A stretch of 20,199 nt of DNA from Deinococcus arcticus (GCF_003028415.1 NZ_PYSV01000029.1:1-20199); one strand, 5' to 3'; counted from the first letter of the stretch, positions 1 through 13,082 are shown. Program-made: numbers and translations. The notes: generated from the sequence alone by a model not told the origin.

Positions 1-2
1 AA

Positions 3-434
3 GTGATCTACGGGTGCCGCATGCAGATCGTGGTCACCCGGTCAGTGGCTGGCGACTTGGTCTGTCTGGCGACCGATCTGCACGCCCAGGACGCCTGTTG
101 GATGTATCGTCTCCGCTGGTCGGTGGAGTGCACGTTTTCTTCGATGAAATCGCGCGGCTTCGACCTGGAACGGACAGGGATGACCCAGCAGGGTCGCCTT
201 GAGCGGCTGTTTGGCATGGTGACCCTCGCGTGGGTCTGGTGCCTCCGGGTGGGTGTCGATGGAGCGCCTAAGTGCCCGATCCCAATCAAGGCTCATGGCC
301 GCAAGGCGTTGAGCCTGGTCACCGCTGGTTGGGAGTGCCTCGCACACGCACTCCGGTGGGCTCGTCCAGCACGAGTGACCTTTGTCAACCTCTTCACGAC
401 TGGTTTTTCAGCTCCTGGCGCCCCTGGAGGCTAA
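3..434 (+). CDS. IS4-family transposase, C-terminal part (truncated by window start)
   Basis: The frame is open from the window edge and ends at TAA 432-434, so only the C-terminal ~143 residues are visible. They contain the IS4-family signature Y-(2)-R-(3)-E-(6)-K exactly (Y35, R38, E42, K49 counted from position 3; segment YRLRWSVECTFSSMK). The E in this signature is the last residue of the DDE catalytic triad of RNase H-fold transposases. The first two catalytic aspartates must lie upstream of the window. GC content resembles the Deinococcus core rather than the AT-rich DNA that follows, so the IS is probably native to the host group. Whether the copy is intact cannot be judged. The family call is confident; the subgroup is not resolved. 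Confidence 0.85.
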   Translation: MIYGCRMQIVVTRSVAGDLVCLATDLHAQDACWMYRLRWSVECTFSSMKSRGFDLERTGMTQQGRLERLFGMVTLAWVWCLRVGVDGAPKCPIPIKAHGRKALSLVTAGWECLAHALRWARPARVTFVNLFTTGFSAPGAPGG

Positions 435-450
435 GGTGTCCGGTACTGAA
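435..450 (+). repeat. Candidate right end of the IS4-type element
   Basis: Right after the transposase stop comes GGTGTCCGGTACTG, and base composition switches abruptly from GC-rich to AT-rich at about 450. The complementary strand reads inward as CAGTACCGGACACC, a plausible terminal inverted repeat. The left end is outside the window, so no inverted pair or target duplication can be checked. Confidence 0.35.
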
Positions 451-457
451 TTCTAGA

Positions 458-1069
458 ATGCAGAAAGTTCTTCTCATTCTGAAAATACCGATTGTTAAAG
501 AGGGAGATACCCGGTCTATACCTGCGTACGTTAAAAAGGAAGCGCCTGGCAAGGTGTGGTCTATAAATAAGACTTTTAGCGTTGACTTTAAAGTTGACAA
601 CGAGACCGACATAAAACTTATTATGGATAGCATAGTCAGCGATTTTGACAGCCTCGCGGATATGCGAGGACAAGGATTGCCGTTCGCAGGCACAGCGACC
701 CTCAATTTTATTAAGTCGAGCCATGCTAGCTCTGGGCAGTTTGAACAGGGCTTTAAAATAGAACTAAGACATACTTCCCTACCAGCTAATTTAATACCAG
801 ACCTCAATGTAAATAACTCCGTAGTTATCGAAAATAAAACCAATAACACTATGTCTCTAAAAACAGGCAATGACCACCTTCTATCTGGCTATATAACATT
901 TGCCTTGCAAAGAATTAACAAAGACACGCTTAGGTTTGTTGTTCACCCTACTGCTAATTTCAATGGCGCTATAAATAGATTAAAATTCAATGATCTAGGG
1001 GGAAGCGTCCTAGAGAGACGTATCTGGGAGAATCTGTGCACAAAAATCGCTCTGCGTTACGGAAAATGA
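458..1069 (+). CDS. Unrecognised hypothetical protein, AT-rich accessory gene
   Basis: I do not recognise this protein. From ATG 458 it is 203 residues, with no signal peptide or membrane segment, and a mix of charged and hydrophobic stretches suggesting a soluble alpha/beta fold. Codon use is AT-rich and unlike every gene downstream of 1600, so it is probably horizontally acquired. The reading frame stays open upstream into the IS (to about 272), but that part is an out-of-frame shadow of the transposase; ATG 458 is the first start after the IS boundary. No Shine-Dalgarno sequence is visible before it. The start may therefore be an artefact of an IS insertion that removed the real N-terminus. 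The stop TGA overlaps the ATG of the next gene (ATGA, 1066-1069), which implies translational coupling and a shared function. Gene call fairly sure, start uncertain, function unknown. Confidence 0.6.
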   Translation: MQKVLLILKIPIVKEGDTRSIPAYVKKEAPGKVWSINKTFSVDFKVDNETDIKLIMDSIVSDFDSLADMRGQGLPFAGTATLNFIKSSHASSGQFEQGFKIELRHTSLPANLIPDLNVNNSVVIENKTNNTMSLKTGNDHLLSGYITFALQRINKDTLRFVVHPTANFNGAINRLKFNDLGGSVLERRIWENLCTKIALRYGK

Positions 1070-1317
1070 AGACCTTTTTAAATATAATATCATTTACGTA
1101 TATACCGCTAATATTTTTATTGGGGAGCTCCAAACTATCCTTATCAATTCCCAATTATCTAGACTCTACAATCTATTTGTTAATTCCTGTATTGTTCCTA
1201 GCATATCATTTTTGGTTTGCATATAAGACAAGAAGGCTGATACCATTATTTATCTATGCAGTTATATTTGTATATTATGCCTACAAGATGTTTGGAGTTG
1301 CAACAACCATAATCTAA
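1066..1317 (+). CDS. Small hypothetical membrane protein (83 aa)
   Basis: Not recognised. The protein starts at ATG 1066, which overlaps the upstream stop in an ATGA arrangement; an in-frame start at 1036 also exists but would overlap the upstream gene by 34 bases. It is very hydrophobic, with about three predicted membrane segments: roughly residues 4-20, 34-52 and 60-76. A short basic loop (KTRR) separates the second and third. Codon use is as AT-rich as its partner gene. The pair of a soluble protein and a small three-helix membrane protein is a layout seen in many accessory modules, but nothing here identifies an effector, toxin or immunity role. Confidence 0.55.
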   Translation: MKTFLNIISFTYIPLIFLLGSSKLSLSIPNYLDSTIYLLIPVLFLAYHFWFAYKTRRLIPLFIYAVIFVYYAYKMFGVATTII

Positions 1318-1610
1318 AGCAAATCAGGATTTAAACTTCGCTTTAAGCATGTCCAATTCATAACTCAGACAACTTATCGTTCGCCATATTGTTGCTCAGA
1401 CTTTTATAAATAGAACTCATTCTGTTATTTGAATAAGCCCTCTCAATACATGATATTTTGAATAAGATTGACATAATTAGGATTATGTCTTCGGAAAACT
1501 TCGGCCACGATTAAGGCTTTTGAATAATAGGTATGGACAAACAAATATAACCTTGTGAAGTTATCTTATTGTACACATACATTAAGTAAGCCACTCCCCA
1601 CTCCCGCCCC
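1318..1610. other. AT-rich non-coding stretch ending the accessory patch
   Basis: About 290 bases of low-GC DNA without a credible reading frame on either strand. Base composition flips sharply to GC-rich at about 1600, just before the stop of the DUF218 gene. I see no tRNA, attachment-site duplication or inverted repeat marking this boundary. It is the right-hand remainder of the acquired segment. Confidence 0.5.
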
Positions 1611-2177
1611 TCACACCCCCAGCAGCGCATACCCCAGCAGCGCCAGCTTCTCGCGCAGCAGGTACAGGCGGCTCACCTGCGGGCTCAGGGGGCTGGCGCT
1701 GACGTTGGCGTTCAGGCCCAGGGCGCGGGCCAGGGCCAGGGCGCGCGGCGCGTGGGCCTCATCAGTCACCAGGGTCACCGGGGTGCCGGGCGGCAGGCTC
1801 ACCCGGGCACCACGCAGGTTCTCGATGGTGGTGCGGCTGCGCTCCTCGGCCACCAGGGCGCGGCGCGGCAGGCCCCGCTGCTGCAGATACGCGGCGCCCA
1901 CCCCGCCCTCGGTGTAGGGATCGCCGGGGCGCCGGCCCCCCGTAACTACCACCGTGCGCACGCCGCCTTTGCGGTACAGCTTCAGGGCGTGGTCCAGGCG
2001 GCGCTGGAAGGCCGGGCTGGGGTGGCCGGCATACTGCGCCGCGCCCAGCACCACCAGGGTGGGGTGGGGGGTGGCCGGTGCAGGCGGGGACAGGCGGGGC
2101 GCCACCAGAAAGGCGCCCAGCAGCGCCCCCACCACGGCCAGCGGCAGAAAGAAGACGGTGGCACCCCGCGAACGCAT
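1611..2177 (-). CDS. DUF218 (YdcF/SanA/ElyC-like) membrane-anchored protein
   Basis: A 188-residue protein with one N-terminal hydrophobic segment (about residues 7-25) followed by a DUF218 domain facing the periplasm. DUF218 hallmarks are visible: the first strand TLVVLGAA, the VVVTGG strand with a following PYTEG segment, the E-x-SR-T-T-x-EN motif (EERSRTTIEN), and the later strand VTLVTDEAHAPRA. Proteins of this family (SanA, ElyC, YdcF) are linked to envelope integrity, but their biochemical activity is poorly defined. ATG 2177 is chosen because a TAGGCT -10 box ends 8 bases before it and the anchor follows directly; the longer frame (to 2393) would add an unlikely arginine-rich leader, and ATG 2195 is a second possibility. 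It is divergent from topA. Confidence 0.8.
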   Translation of the reverse strand: MRSRGATVFFLPLAVVGALLGAFLVAPRLSPPAPATPHPTLVVLGAAQYAGHPSPAFQRRLDHALKLYRKGGVRTVVVTGGRRPGDPYTEGGVGAAYLQQRGLPRRALVAEERSRTTIENLRGARVSLPPGTPVTLVTDEAHAPRALALARALGLNANVSASPLSPQVSRLYLLREKLALLGYALLGV

Positions 2178-2185
2178 CGGGAGGC

Positions 2186-2191
2186 AGCCTA
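2186..2191 (-). promoter_or_regulatory. -10 box for the DUF218 gene (leaderless type)
   Basis: TAGGCT on the minus strand, 8 bases before ATG 2177, and no Shine-Dalgarno sequence in between. This fits a transcript starting at or next to the start codon. No clear -35 was found. Confidence 0.45.
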
Positions 2192-2476
2192 GCATGAAGA
2201 AAATCTGAAGCCTGAGAAGACTGCCGACCCCACCGCTGGCACAAGCGGCCGAGTCCGGGCGCAGCAAGCGGAAGAACAATGGGTTCCGGGCGTGGCGCCG
2301 CCACATCAGCTGTCTTGCCAGGGGCCGGCGCAGCAGACGGAAGCCGTATGAGGCGACCCTGAAGGCTCTGCCCCGCCCAGACGGCCAAGGCACATTGATC
2401 TGTTTCTTCCGGAGGCCGGGGCGGGGGCATGCTACGCTCCTGCCTGTCTTCCTGCCCGGGAGTGTGCCCTCTACCT

Positions 2477-5374
<2,898 letters not shown>

Positions 5375-5461
5375 GGAGGCGGGGCGCCAAGCCGTCGGGG
5401 GCCCGGAGCGTCCAGGCGCCCAGAGGACCGGCGTTGCGCTGGACCCGTGCTTTCCCCCCGT

Positions 5462-5493
5462 TGACCCTTCGACCCTTTGACCCTTTGACCCCC
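5462..5493. repeat. Tandem 8-bp repeat, four units
   Basis: Four consecutive units of TGACCCTT: 5462-5469 exact, 5470-5477 with C for the first T, 5478-5485 exact, 5486-5493 ending CC. It lies 18 bases upstream of the start at 5511, in the 136-base gap after topA. It could be simple replication slippage or a binding-site cluster. Confidence 0.7.
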
Positions 5494-5510
5494 GTCACAG
5501 GCAGCGCCCC

Positions 5511-5822
5511 ATGCCCCGTTCGCTAGCCCCCGAGGCCCCTCAGGCCCTGCACCTCGCGCGCTTGGCTCAGGGCAGCCCCGGGCAGTGGGTGCGGCTGCCG
5601 GGCAGCGGCCTGCAGGTGCTGGAGCTGGCCGGCACCCTGACGGGGCCCGCCGTCACCGGGTATCTGCTGTGCCTGAGTGGCGAGGCGGTGGTGGACCTGC
5701 CGCTGAGCAACTTCGTGCGCCTGCGCCCCGCCGAGGGCTACCGCGTGCAGGCACAGAGCCCCTGGACGGCCTTTGCCACCAAAGAGGGCACCGTGCTGCT
5801 GCTGAGCCCCGAGCAGAGCTAA
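5511..5822 (+). CDS. Small cupin-like hypothetical protein
   Basis: A 103-residue protein, probably cytosolic, with no signal peptide. The order of short beta strands and the G-E-A-V-V-D-L-P / F-V-R-L-R-P-A-E-G-Y motif pair resemble a single conserved cupin barrel. The metal-binding histidines of classical cupins are missing, so if it is a cupin it is a non-metal or degenerate one. Codon use is typical of the core genome, with strong G/C preference at third positions, which supports a real gene. It lies 136 bases after topA behind a tandem 8-bp repeat, with no obvious -10 box or Shine-Dalgarno sequence. Its TAA stop (5820-5822) is also the first three bases of palindromic repeat copy A. Function unknown. 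Confidence 0.6.
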   Translation: MPRSLAPEAPQALHLARLAQGSPGQWVRLPGSGLQVLELAGTLTGPAVTGYLLCLSGEAVVDLPLSNFVRLRPAEGYRVQAQSPWTAFATKEGTVLLLSPEQS

Positions 5823-5947
5823 GGACCTTGCCCCTCACGTTGCGACTTTGCAGGAGAGCACCGAACAGTCTCCACGCCCGGTGCAACGTCCTTTGTTCGA
5901 GACTCGCTTCGCTCGGTTGATCTAAAGATCAACAGCGAGTGACTTAA
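5820..5947 (+). repeat. Composite palindromic repeat, copy A (module M2)
   Basis: About 128 bases matching 17343-17470 (reverse strand) and 20082-20199. It begins with TAAGGAC, whose TAA is the stop of the preceding gene. The outer hairpin arms are 5821-5834 and 5880-5893 and now carry two mismatches. The inner arms around GACTTTGC are also decayed, so this copy looks older. A perfect palindrome, GTTGATCTAAAGATCAAC (5916-5933), follows, then AGCGAGTGACTTAA. The T-tract after the outer hairpin is short (TTTG), so its terminator activity is doubtful. Confidence 0.85.
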
Positions 5948-5997
5948 AGGCGGGGGCCCGCCTGCGCCTGCAGACGAACCCCTTCAAGCTCCCCTCT

Positions 5998-6549
5998 CTA
6001 TTTCCTGCGCTTGGCGGCCTTTGCGGCTTCCCTGGCGGCCTTTTTCTCGGCTTTCTGACGCTCCTGCAAGTCGCGGCCCATGTCTTCCAGCAGCTGCGCG
6101 CCCTGGGCGTCTACCTGACGCTGCAGTTCCAGCAGGGTGGTGGCCACCATGTTGTGCAGGATGCGCTCCACAGGCACCTTGACGAAGTTGAAGCGCACGC
6201 GGGCATTCACAGTCATGGTCACTTCGGTGCCGCCGGGCATGGGCCGGAACACCCAGCTCTGCGTGAGCTTTTCCAGCGGGCCCACATGGCGCACACTCTC
6301 CCAGCCGCCGCGCTGGGGCGCCTGCAACTGGCCATATCTGGCGGTAAAACGCAGCCCCAGCAGGCGGCGGGAGAACTTGAAGCGCACCAGGGCATTGTTG
6401 GTCAGGCGGCCCTCACCGCCCTCGTAGTCGGCCTTGACGAGGTTGGGGTCCCACTTCACGCGCCGCTTGGGTTCCAGGGCGAGGCGGTACAGCACATCCG
6501 GCCGCGACCGGACGACGATGGTTTGCTTGATGCTGATGGGCTCGGCCAT
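5998..6549 (-). CDS. SRPBCC (START/polyketide cyclase-like) family protein
   Basis: A 183-residue protein. Residues ~5-150 fit the SRPBCC helix-grip fold, which binds hydrophobic ligands: the early strand ISIKQTIVVRSRPDVLYRLALEPKRRVKWDPN, a central run of antiparallel strands with GGTEVTMTVNARVRF, and a long C-terminal helix. The protein ends in a highly charged Lys/Ala/Glu tail (about residues 158-183), probably helical and possibly binding nucleic acid or membrane. No signal peptide. The start at ATG 6549 is supported by a TACAGT box 11 bases upstream. The ligand and role cannot be deduced. It is transcribed alone, convergent with the small cupin-like gene, with repeat copy A between them. 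Confidence 0.8.
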   Translation of the reverse strand: MAEPISIKQTIVVRSRPDVLYRLALEPKRRVKWDPNLVKADYEGGEGRLTNNALVRFKFSRRLLGLRFTARYGQLQAPQRGGWESVRHVGPLEKLTQSWVFRPMPGGTEVTMTVNARVRFNFVKVPVERILHNMVATTLLELQRQVDAQGAQLLEDMGRDLQERQKAEKKAAREAAKAAKRRK

Positions 6550-6560
6550 AGGTAGGTGCC

Positions 6561-6566
6561 ACTGTA
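6561..6566 (-). promoter_or_regulatory. -10 box for the SRPBCC gene (leaderless type)
   Basis: TACAGT on the minus strand, 11 bases before ATG 6549, with no Shine-Dalgarno sequence in between. Confidence 0.45.
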
Positions 6567-6780
6567 GCGCGGCGAGGGTGGCCCGTCCGTCCCGCCTTCA
6601 GCCCACCCCGGTTTCACACGGGACGCCGCTGCTTTCACAGCCTCTTGGGAACGGCGAAGGGGTGCTGTTCCATCGCCAGAGTTTCGTCTTCTCTCCTGCT
6701 CGCTCTGCAAGGCAGCTCTCCGAGTCTGCCCACCCCTTGCCTTCGGCTCATCTGAGTTCCGTATCAGGCCCGCCCCAGCT
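6567..6780. other. Non-coding gap, possibly degenerate repeat
   Basis: About 210 bases between the PIG-L stop and the SRPBCC promoter. There is no plausible gene. Short complementary pieces are present, such as GGAAC with GTTCC and GGCG with CGCC around 6650-6680, and composition is less GC-rich than flanking genes. It may hold another intergenic repeat type, but no second copy lies in the window. Confidence 0.3.
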
Positions 6781-7533
<753 letters not shown>

Positions 7534-7539
7534 AGGGAC

Positions 7540-7545
7540 AGGGTA
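7540..7545 (-). promoter_or_regulatory. -10 box for the PIG-L gene (leaderless type)
   Basis: TACCCT on the minus strand, 6 bases before ATG 7533, with no Shine-Dalgarno sequence. It lies in the 65-base gap after the DUF4870 stop, so the PIG-L gene may have its own transcript as well as read-through. Confidence 0.35.
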
Positions 7546-7598
7546 GTGGGTTGTGGGCGGTGGGGTGCAGGGGAGGGCCGCTGCTGTGTGCGGTGGCC

Positions 7599-8057
7599 TT
7601 ACCGCAAAAAACGCAGGGTCAGGGGGTAATGGTAGGGCTGGCCGGCACTCACACGCACCACCGCCACCATCATGAAGATGAACGGCACGAGGCCCAGCAC
7701 CACCAGCACCGGCAGGAAGAACAGAAAGAAGGCGCCCAGCGAGCCCAGCACCGCCAGGCCGCCCAGGTCGGTGCCGGCAGCCGCCCCCACCGCGCCGCCC
7801 AGCAGGCCCAGGCTGAACAGAACGAAGCCCAGTACACTCACCACCAGCCCGTACAGCCAGAAACTCAGCTGAAAGTTCAGGGCCTCCTTGCCCTGCTCGT
7901 CCAGTGCGCGGCTGCGGTCCCGGAAGGCCAGCCACGCCACCAGCGGCCCCAGCACGTTGCCCAGCGTGGGCAGCAGCAGCCCCGCCAGCGGCGACAGGTG
8001 CGTGATGATCGCGGGCGTGCGTTCGGGCTCGGTCAGGAGGGCGGGGGGGCGGGTCAT
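7599..8057 (-). CDS. DUF4870 (Tic20-like) membrane protein
   Basis: A 152-residue protein with about four hydrophobic segments. The N-terminal AIITHLSPLAGLL, then PLVAWLAFRDRS, then LDEQGKEALNFQLSFWLY, are characteristic of DUF4870, a Tic20-like family of small integral membrane proteins with no settled function. It ends in a short cytoplasmic PYHYPLTLRF segment, also typical. Start ATG 8057 is preferred over 8099 because it lies just upstream of the conserved N-terminus and has a TAGTGT box 5 bases upstream; the longer form would run through the divergent rnhA promoter. It is followed at 65 bases by the PIG-L gene on the same strand. Confidence 0.85.
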   Translation of the reverse strand: MTRPPALLTEPERTPAIITHLSPLAGLLLPTLGNVLGPLVAWLAFRDRSRALDEQGKEALNFQLSFWLYGLVVSVLGFVLFSLGLLGGAVGAAAGTDLGGLAVLGSLGAFFLFFLPVLVVLGLVPFIFMMVAVVRVSAGQPYHYPLTLRFLR

Positions 8058-8059
8058 GG

Positions 8060-8089
8060 TTGACACTACGCCCCCCCTGTGCCTACAGT
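8060..8089 (+). promoter_or_regulatory. rnhA promoter, overlapping the divergent DUF4870 promoter
   Basis: A perfect TTGACA -35 (8060-8065), an 18-base spacer and TACAGT -10 (8084-8089) lie 9 bases before the rnhA ATG, so the transcript should be leaderless. On the other strand TAGTGT (8063-8068) serves as a likely -10 for the DUF4870 gene and overlaps the rnhA -35 box. Confidence 0.7.
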
Positions 8090-8098
8090 TCCCAGGCA

Positions 8099-8630
<532 letters not shown>

Positions 8631-8641
<11 letters not shown>

Positions 8642-9035
8642 GGCGCCACTCGCAGCGGTACCGCGCCCGGGGCCAGGGCGAGGGAATGGCCTGCACCGTA
8701 AAGCCACAGCGGCGGTAGAACCCGGCGGCCTCGTCATCTGTTTCGGCCGTCAGCGTGCGGAGGTTCAGGTGGCGTGCCACCTCGCGCAGCAGCGTGCGGG
8801 CTTGTCCCTGGCGGGCATGGTCCGGGTGGGTGCCCAGGTGAAGAATCGTGGCCGCGGCCCCATCCACCTCCAGCCCGGCGGCACTCACAATCTGCCCCGC
8901 CACCACCCAGGCAAAGACGCGGCGGGTGCCTTGCCGGTAGCGGTCCAGTTCCGCCGCAATGCGGTCCGGGTCAGGAAACATGGCCTGCACCCGCACGGTC
9001 TCGGTGGCTGGGATCAGCCCGGGTTCACTCAGCAT
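8631..9035 (-). CDS. GNAT-family N-acetyltransferase
   Basis: A 134-residue GNAT acetyltransferase that would move an acetyl group from acetyl-CoA to an amine. The fold order is recognisable: the AWVVAGQIVSAAGLEV hairpin, the strand ATILHLGTHPDH, the pyrophosphate-binding loop RQGQARTLL (Q/R-x-x-G-x-A type), and the C-terminal AAGFYRRCGF motif. The substrate is unknown. Start ATG 9035 is preceded at 8 bases by GACAGT, a weaker match to the TACAGT boxes of neighbouring genes. It converges on rnhA with an 11-base overlap of the 3' ends, so the two transcripts must be antisense at their ends. It is divergent from the MFS gene. Confidence 0.85.
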
Positions 9036-9107
9036 GGAGCGCCACTGTCAAGCGCCCCCCGCCTGCCTTCGCCATTCGGCGTATCGTGCCGTCACCCCTG
9101 CCGGGCC

Positions 9108-9113
9108 TACGCT
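9108..9113 (+). promoter_or_regulatory. -10 box for the MFS gene (leaderless type)
   Basis: TACGCT, 7 bases before ATG 9121, with no Shine-Dalgarno sequence in the gap and no clear -35. Confidence 0.45.
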
Positions 9114-9120
9114 GGGCGGC

Positions 9121-10485
9121 ATGACCCAACTGCTTCCCCCGCCGGACGGCTGGCGCACCTTCCTGTGGCTGTGGGGGTCGCAGGCACTCAGCGTGATCGG
9201 CTCGGCGGTGGCCGGGTTCGCCTTCAACATCTACCTGACCCAGACGCGCTTTCCGCTGGCCGAGCAGAAACCGCAGCTGGCCGCCGCCCTGTCGCTGACT
9301 GCGCTGGCCTGGACGCTGGCGGCCACCCTCAGCGCGCCGCTGGCCGGGGCCTGGACGGACCGCCACGACCGGCGCCGGATCATGCTGGCCTGCGACGTGG
9401 CCGGGGCCCTGCTGACCTTTGCCACGCTGGGCCTGCTGCTGACCCCGGCAGCGCCGCTGTGGCTGCTGGTGACCCTGGCCGGCCTGATGGGGCTGGTGTC
9501 CACCTTCCACGGCTCGGCGTTCGATGCCAGTTACACCAGCCTCGTGCCCCGTGACCGCCTGCCCCGCGCCAACGGCCTGATGCAGACGGTGTGGAGCCTG
9601 GCCGGGCTGGTGGGCCCGGCCGCCGCCGCGCTGCTGATTGGGGTGCCGGCCCTGCTGCGGGACGCCGGAACGGGCCCCGCGTGGCTGAGCGGCCTGAAAG
9701 ACGGCGTGCCCTTCGCCTACGCGGTGGACGGCGTGACCTTCCTGGTGGCCGCCGCCGTGGTGTGGCGCCTGTCCATCCCCTCGCCGGCGCCCCGCCCACG
9801 CGCCGAGCGCCCCACGCTGGCCCAGGACATGCGCTTTGGCTGGGTCTTCATTGGGCAGCGGCGGCCCCTGCTGGCGCTGCTGCTGACCTTTGCGGTGGCC
9901 AACCTGTGCACCAGCAACCTGGGCGTGCTGGAACCCCTGATTGCCAAGTTCGGCCTCAGCGGCGACTGGGAAGCGCGGGGCGGCACCCTGCAGGGCGCCC
10001 TGGCCACACTGGCGGTGACGCAGAGTGTGGGGGGCGTGCTGGGCGGCATCCTCATCAGCACCTGGGGAGGCCTGAAGCGGCAGCGGGTGCTGGGGGTACT
10101 GGTACCCATGGTCGTCTCGGGGCTGGCGTTCGCCGCGTTTGGGGCCAGCAGCACCGTGCTGGGCGCAGCGGCGGCCCTGCTGGTCATGGGCCTGACCCTG
10201 CCCACCATGAACGCCCACTCGCAGAGCATCTGGCAGGCCCAGGTGCCGCCCGAGATGCAGGGCCGGGTGTTTTCTGTGCGCCGCCTGATCGCCCAGTTCA
10301 CCTCGCCGGCCAGCACCGCGCTGGCAGGGCTGCTGGCGGCGCGTTACGCACCAGGGAGTGTGGCGGTGGTGGCGGGGCTGGTGCTGGCGGTCGTGGCGGC
10401 CCTGCAACTGCTGAACCCGGTGCTGCGGCGGGTGGAAGACCCCAGCCTGTCGGCCCACGCGGAAGCCCAGCCCAGCACCTCCTGA
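9121..10485 (+). CDS. MFS transporter (MFS_3/EntS-like)
   Basis: A 454-residue major facilitator with 10-12 predicted helices in two halves, separated by a cytoplasmic loop around residues 215-240 (PSPAPRPRAERPTLAQDMRFG). The conserved loop 2-3 motif A is GAWTDRHDRRRIM at residues 76-88. The loop segment FHGSAFDASYTSLVPRDRLPRANGLMQ and the second-half VPPEMQGRVFSVRRLI are typical of the MFS_3 (EntS-like) exporter group, whose members expel siderophores, macrolides or other small molecules. The substrate cannot be deduced. Start ATG 9121 follows a TACGCT box by 7 bases; the longer frame to 8959 would overlap the divergent GNAT gene. It converges on glmU across a shared hairpin terminator. Confidence 0.9.
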   Translation: MTQLLPPPDGWRTFLWLWGSQALSVIGSAVAGFAFNIYLTQTRFPLAEQKPQLAAALSLTALAWTLAATLSAPLAGAWTDRHDRRRIMLACDVAGALLTFATLGLLLTPAAPLWLLVTLAGLMGLVSTFHGSAFDASYTSLVPRDRLPRANGLMQTVWSLAGLVGPAAAALLIGVPALLRDAGTGPAWLSGLKDGVPFAYAVDGVTFLVAAAVVWRLSIPSPAPRPRAERPTLAQDMRFGWVFIGQRRPLLALLLTFAVANLCTSNLGVLEPLIAKFGLSGDWEARGGTLQGALATLAVTQSVGGVLGGILISTWGGLKRQRVLGVLVPMVVSGLAFAAFGASSTVLGAAAALLVMGLTLPTMNAHSQSIWQAQVPPEMQGRVFSVRRLIAQFTSPASTALAGLLAARYAPGSVAVVAGLVLAVVAALQLLNPVLRRVEDPSLSAHAEAQPSTS

Positions 10486-10499
10486 AGCAAAGAGAAAGG

Positions 10500-10522
10500 G
10501 GCGGCCCTTCGTCAGGGCCGCC
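10500..10522. terminator. Bidirectional terminator between MFS gene and glmU
   Basis: A 9-bp perfect stem GGCGGCCCT / AGGGCCGCC with a 5-base loop (10509-10513). It is flanked by pyrimidine-rich TCTCTTCC on the plus strand and by CCTTTCTCTTT on the minus strand, so it can end both convergent transcripts. Confidence 0.8.
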
Positions 10523-10536
10523 TCTCTTCCCACTTC

Positions 10537-11991
<1,455 letters not shown>

Positions 11992-12000
11992 ATCGGCGCC

Positions 12001-12028
12001 ACTGTACCAGTCTGGTCCCGGGGAACAA
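12001..12028 (-). promoter_or_regulatory. glmU promoter (leaderless type)
   Basis: The minus strand has TACAGT (12006-12001), 9 bases before the ATG, and TTGTTC (12028-12023) at a 16-base spacing as a possible -35. The -35 lies in the run that follows the lgt terminator hairpin, so terminator and promoter abut. Confidence 0.5.
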
Positions 12029-12050
12029 AAAAAGGCCCCGCAGGGGGGCC
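12027..12050 (-). terminator. lgt rho-independent terminator
   Basis: On the minus strand the stem GGCCCC / GGGGCC (12050-12034, five-base loop) is followed by seven T residues (12033-12027). It lies 19 bases after the lgt stop and separates lgt from glmU. Confidence 0.85.
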
Positions 12051-12068
12051 ACAGGGCGGGTGAGGGGT

Positions 12069-12998
<930 letters not shown>

Positions 12999-13009
12999 AG
13001 GTACTGCCC

Positions 13010-13015
13010 AGTGTA
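13010..13015 (-). promoter_or_regulatory. -10 box for lgt (leaderless type)
   Basis: TACACT on the minus strand, 11 bases before ATG 12998, with no Shine-Dalgarno sequence. Confidence 0.4.
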
Positions 13016-13035
13016 GGGCCTGTCGGCATGGAAAG

Positions 13036-13064
13036 CGGCCTGCCTTCCGGTTGCAAGCAGGCCG
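13036..13064 (-). terminator. Hairpin after tatC
   Basis: An 8-bp perfect stem CGGCCTGC / GCAGGCCG with a 13-base loop, 18 bases after the tatC stop. On the minus strand it is followed only by CTTTCC, so it would be a weak terminator or 3'-end stabiliser. Confidence 0.5.
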
Positions 13065-13082
13065 AGGGGAGGTACTGGGGTG

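Noticed and set aside
1318..1610. Small RNA gene or attachment site in the AT-rich gap
   Set aside because: No tRNA-like fold, no direct repeat matching the other edge of the AT-rich patch, and no convincing promoter-terminator pair.
7534..7935. N-terminal extension of the PIG-L protein
   Set aside because: It overlaps the DUF4870 gene and is Gly/Pro/Arg-rich shadow sequence; the AHPDDE strand begins right after ATG 7533.
9025..10533. 502-residue minus-strand frame opposite the MFS gene
   Set aside because: Shadow frame; the plus-strand MFS protein has clear membrane helices and motif A.
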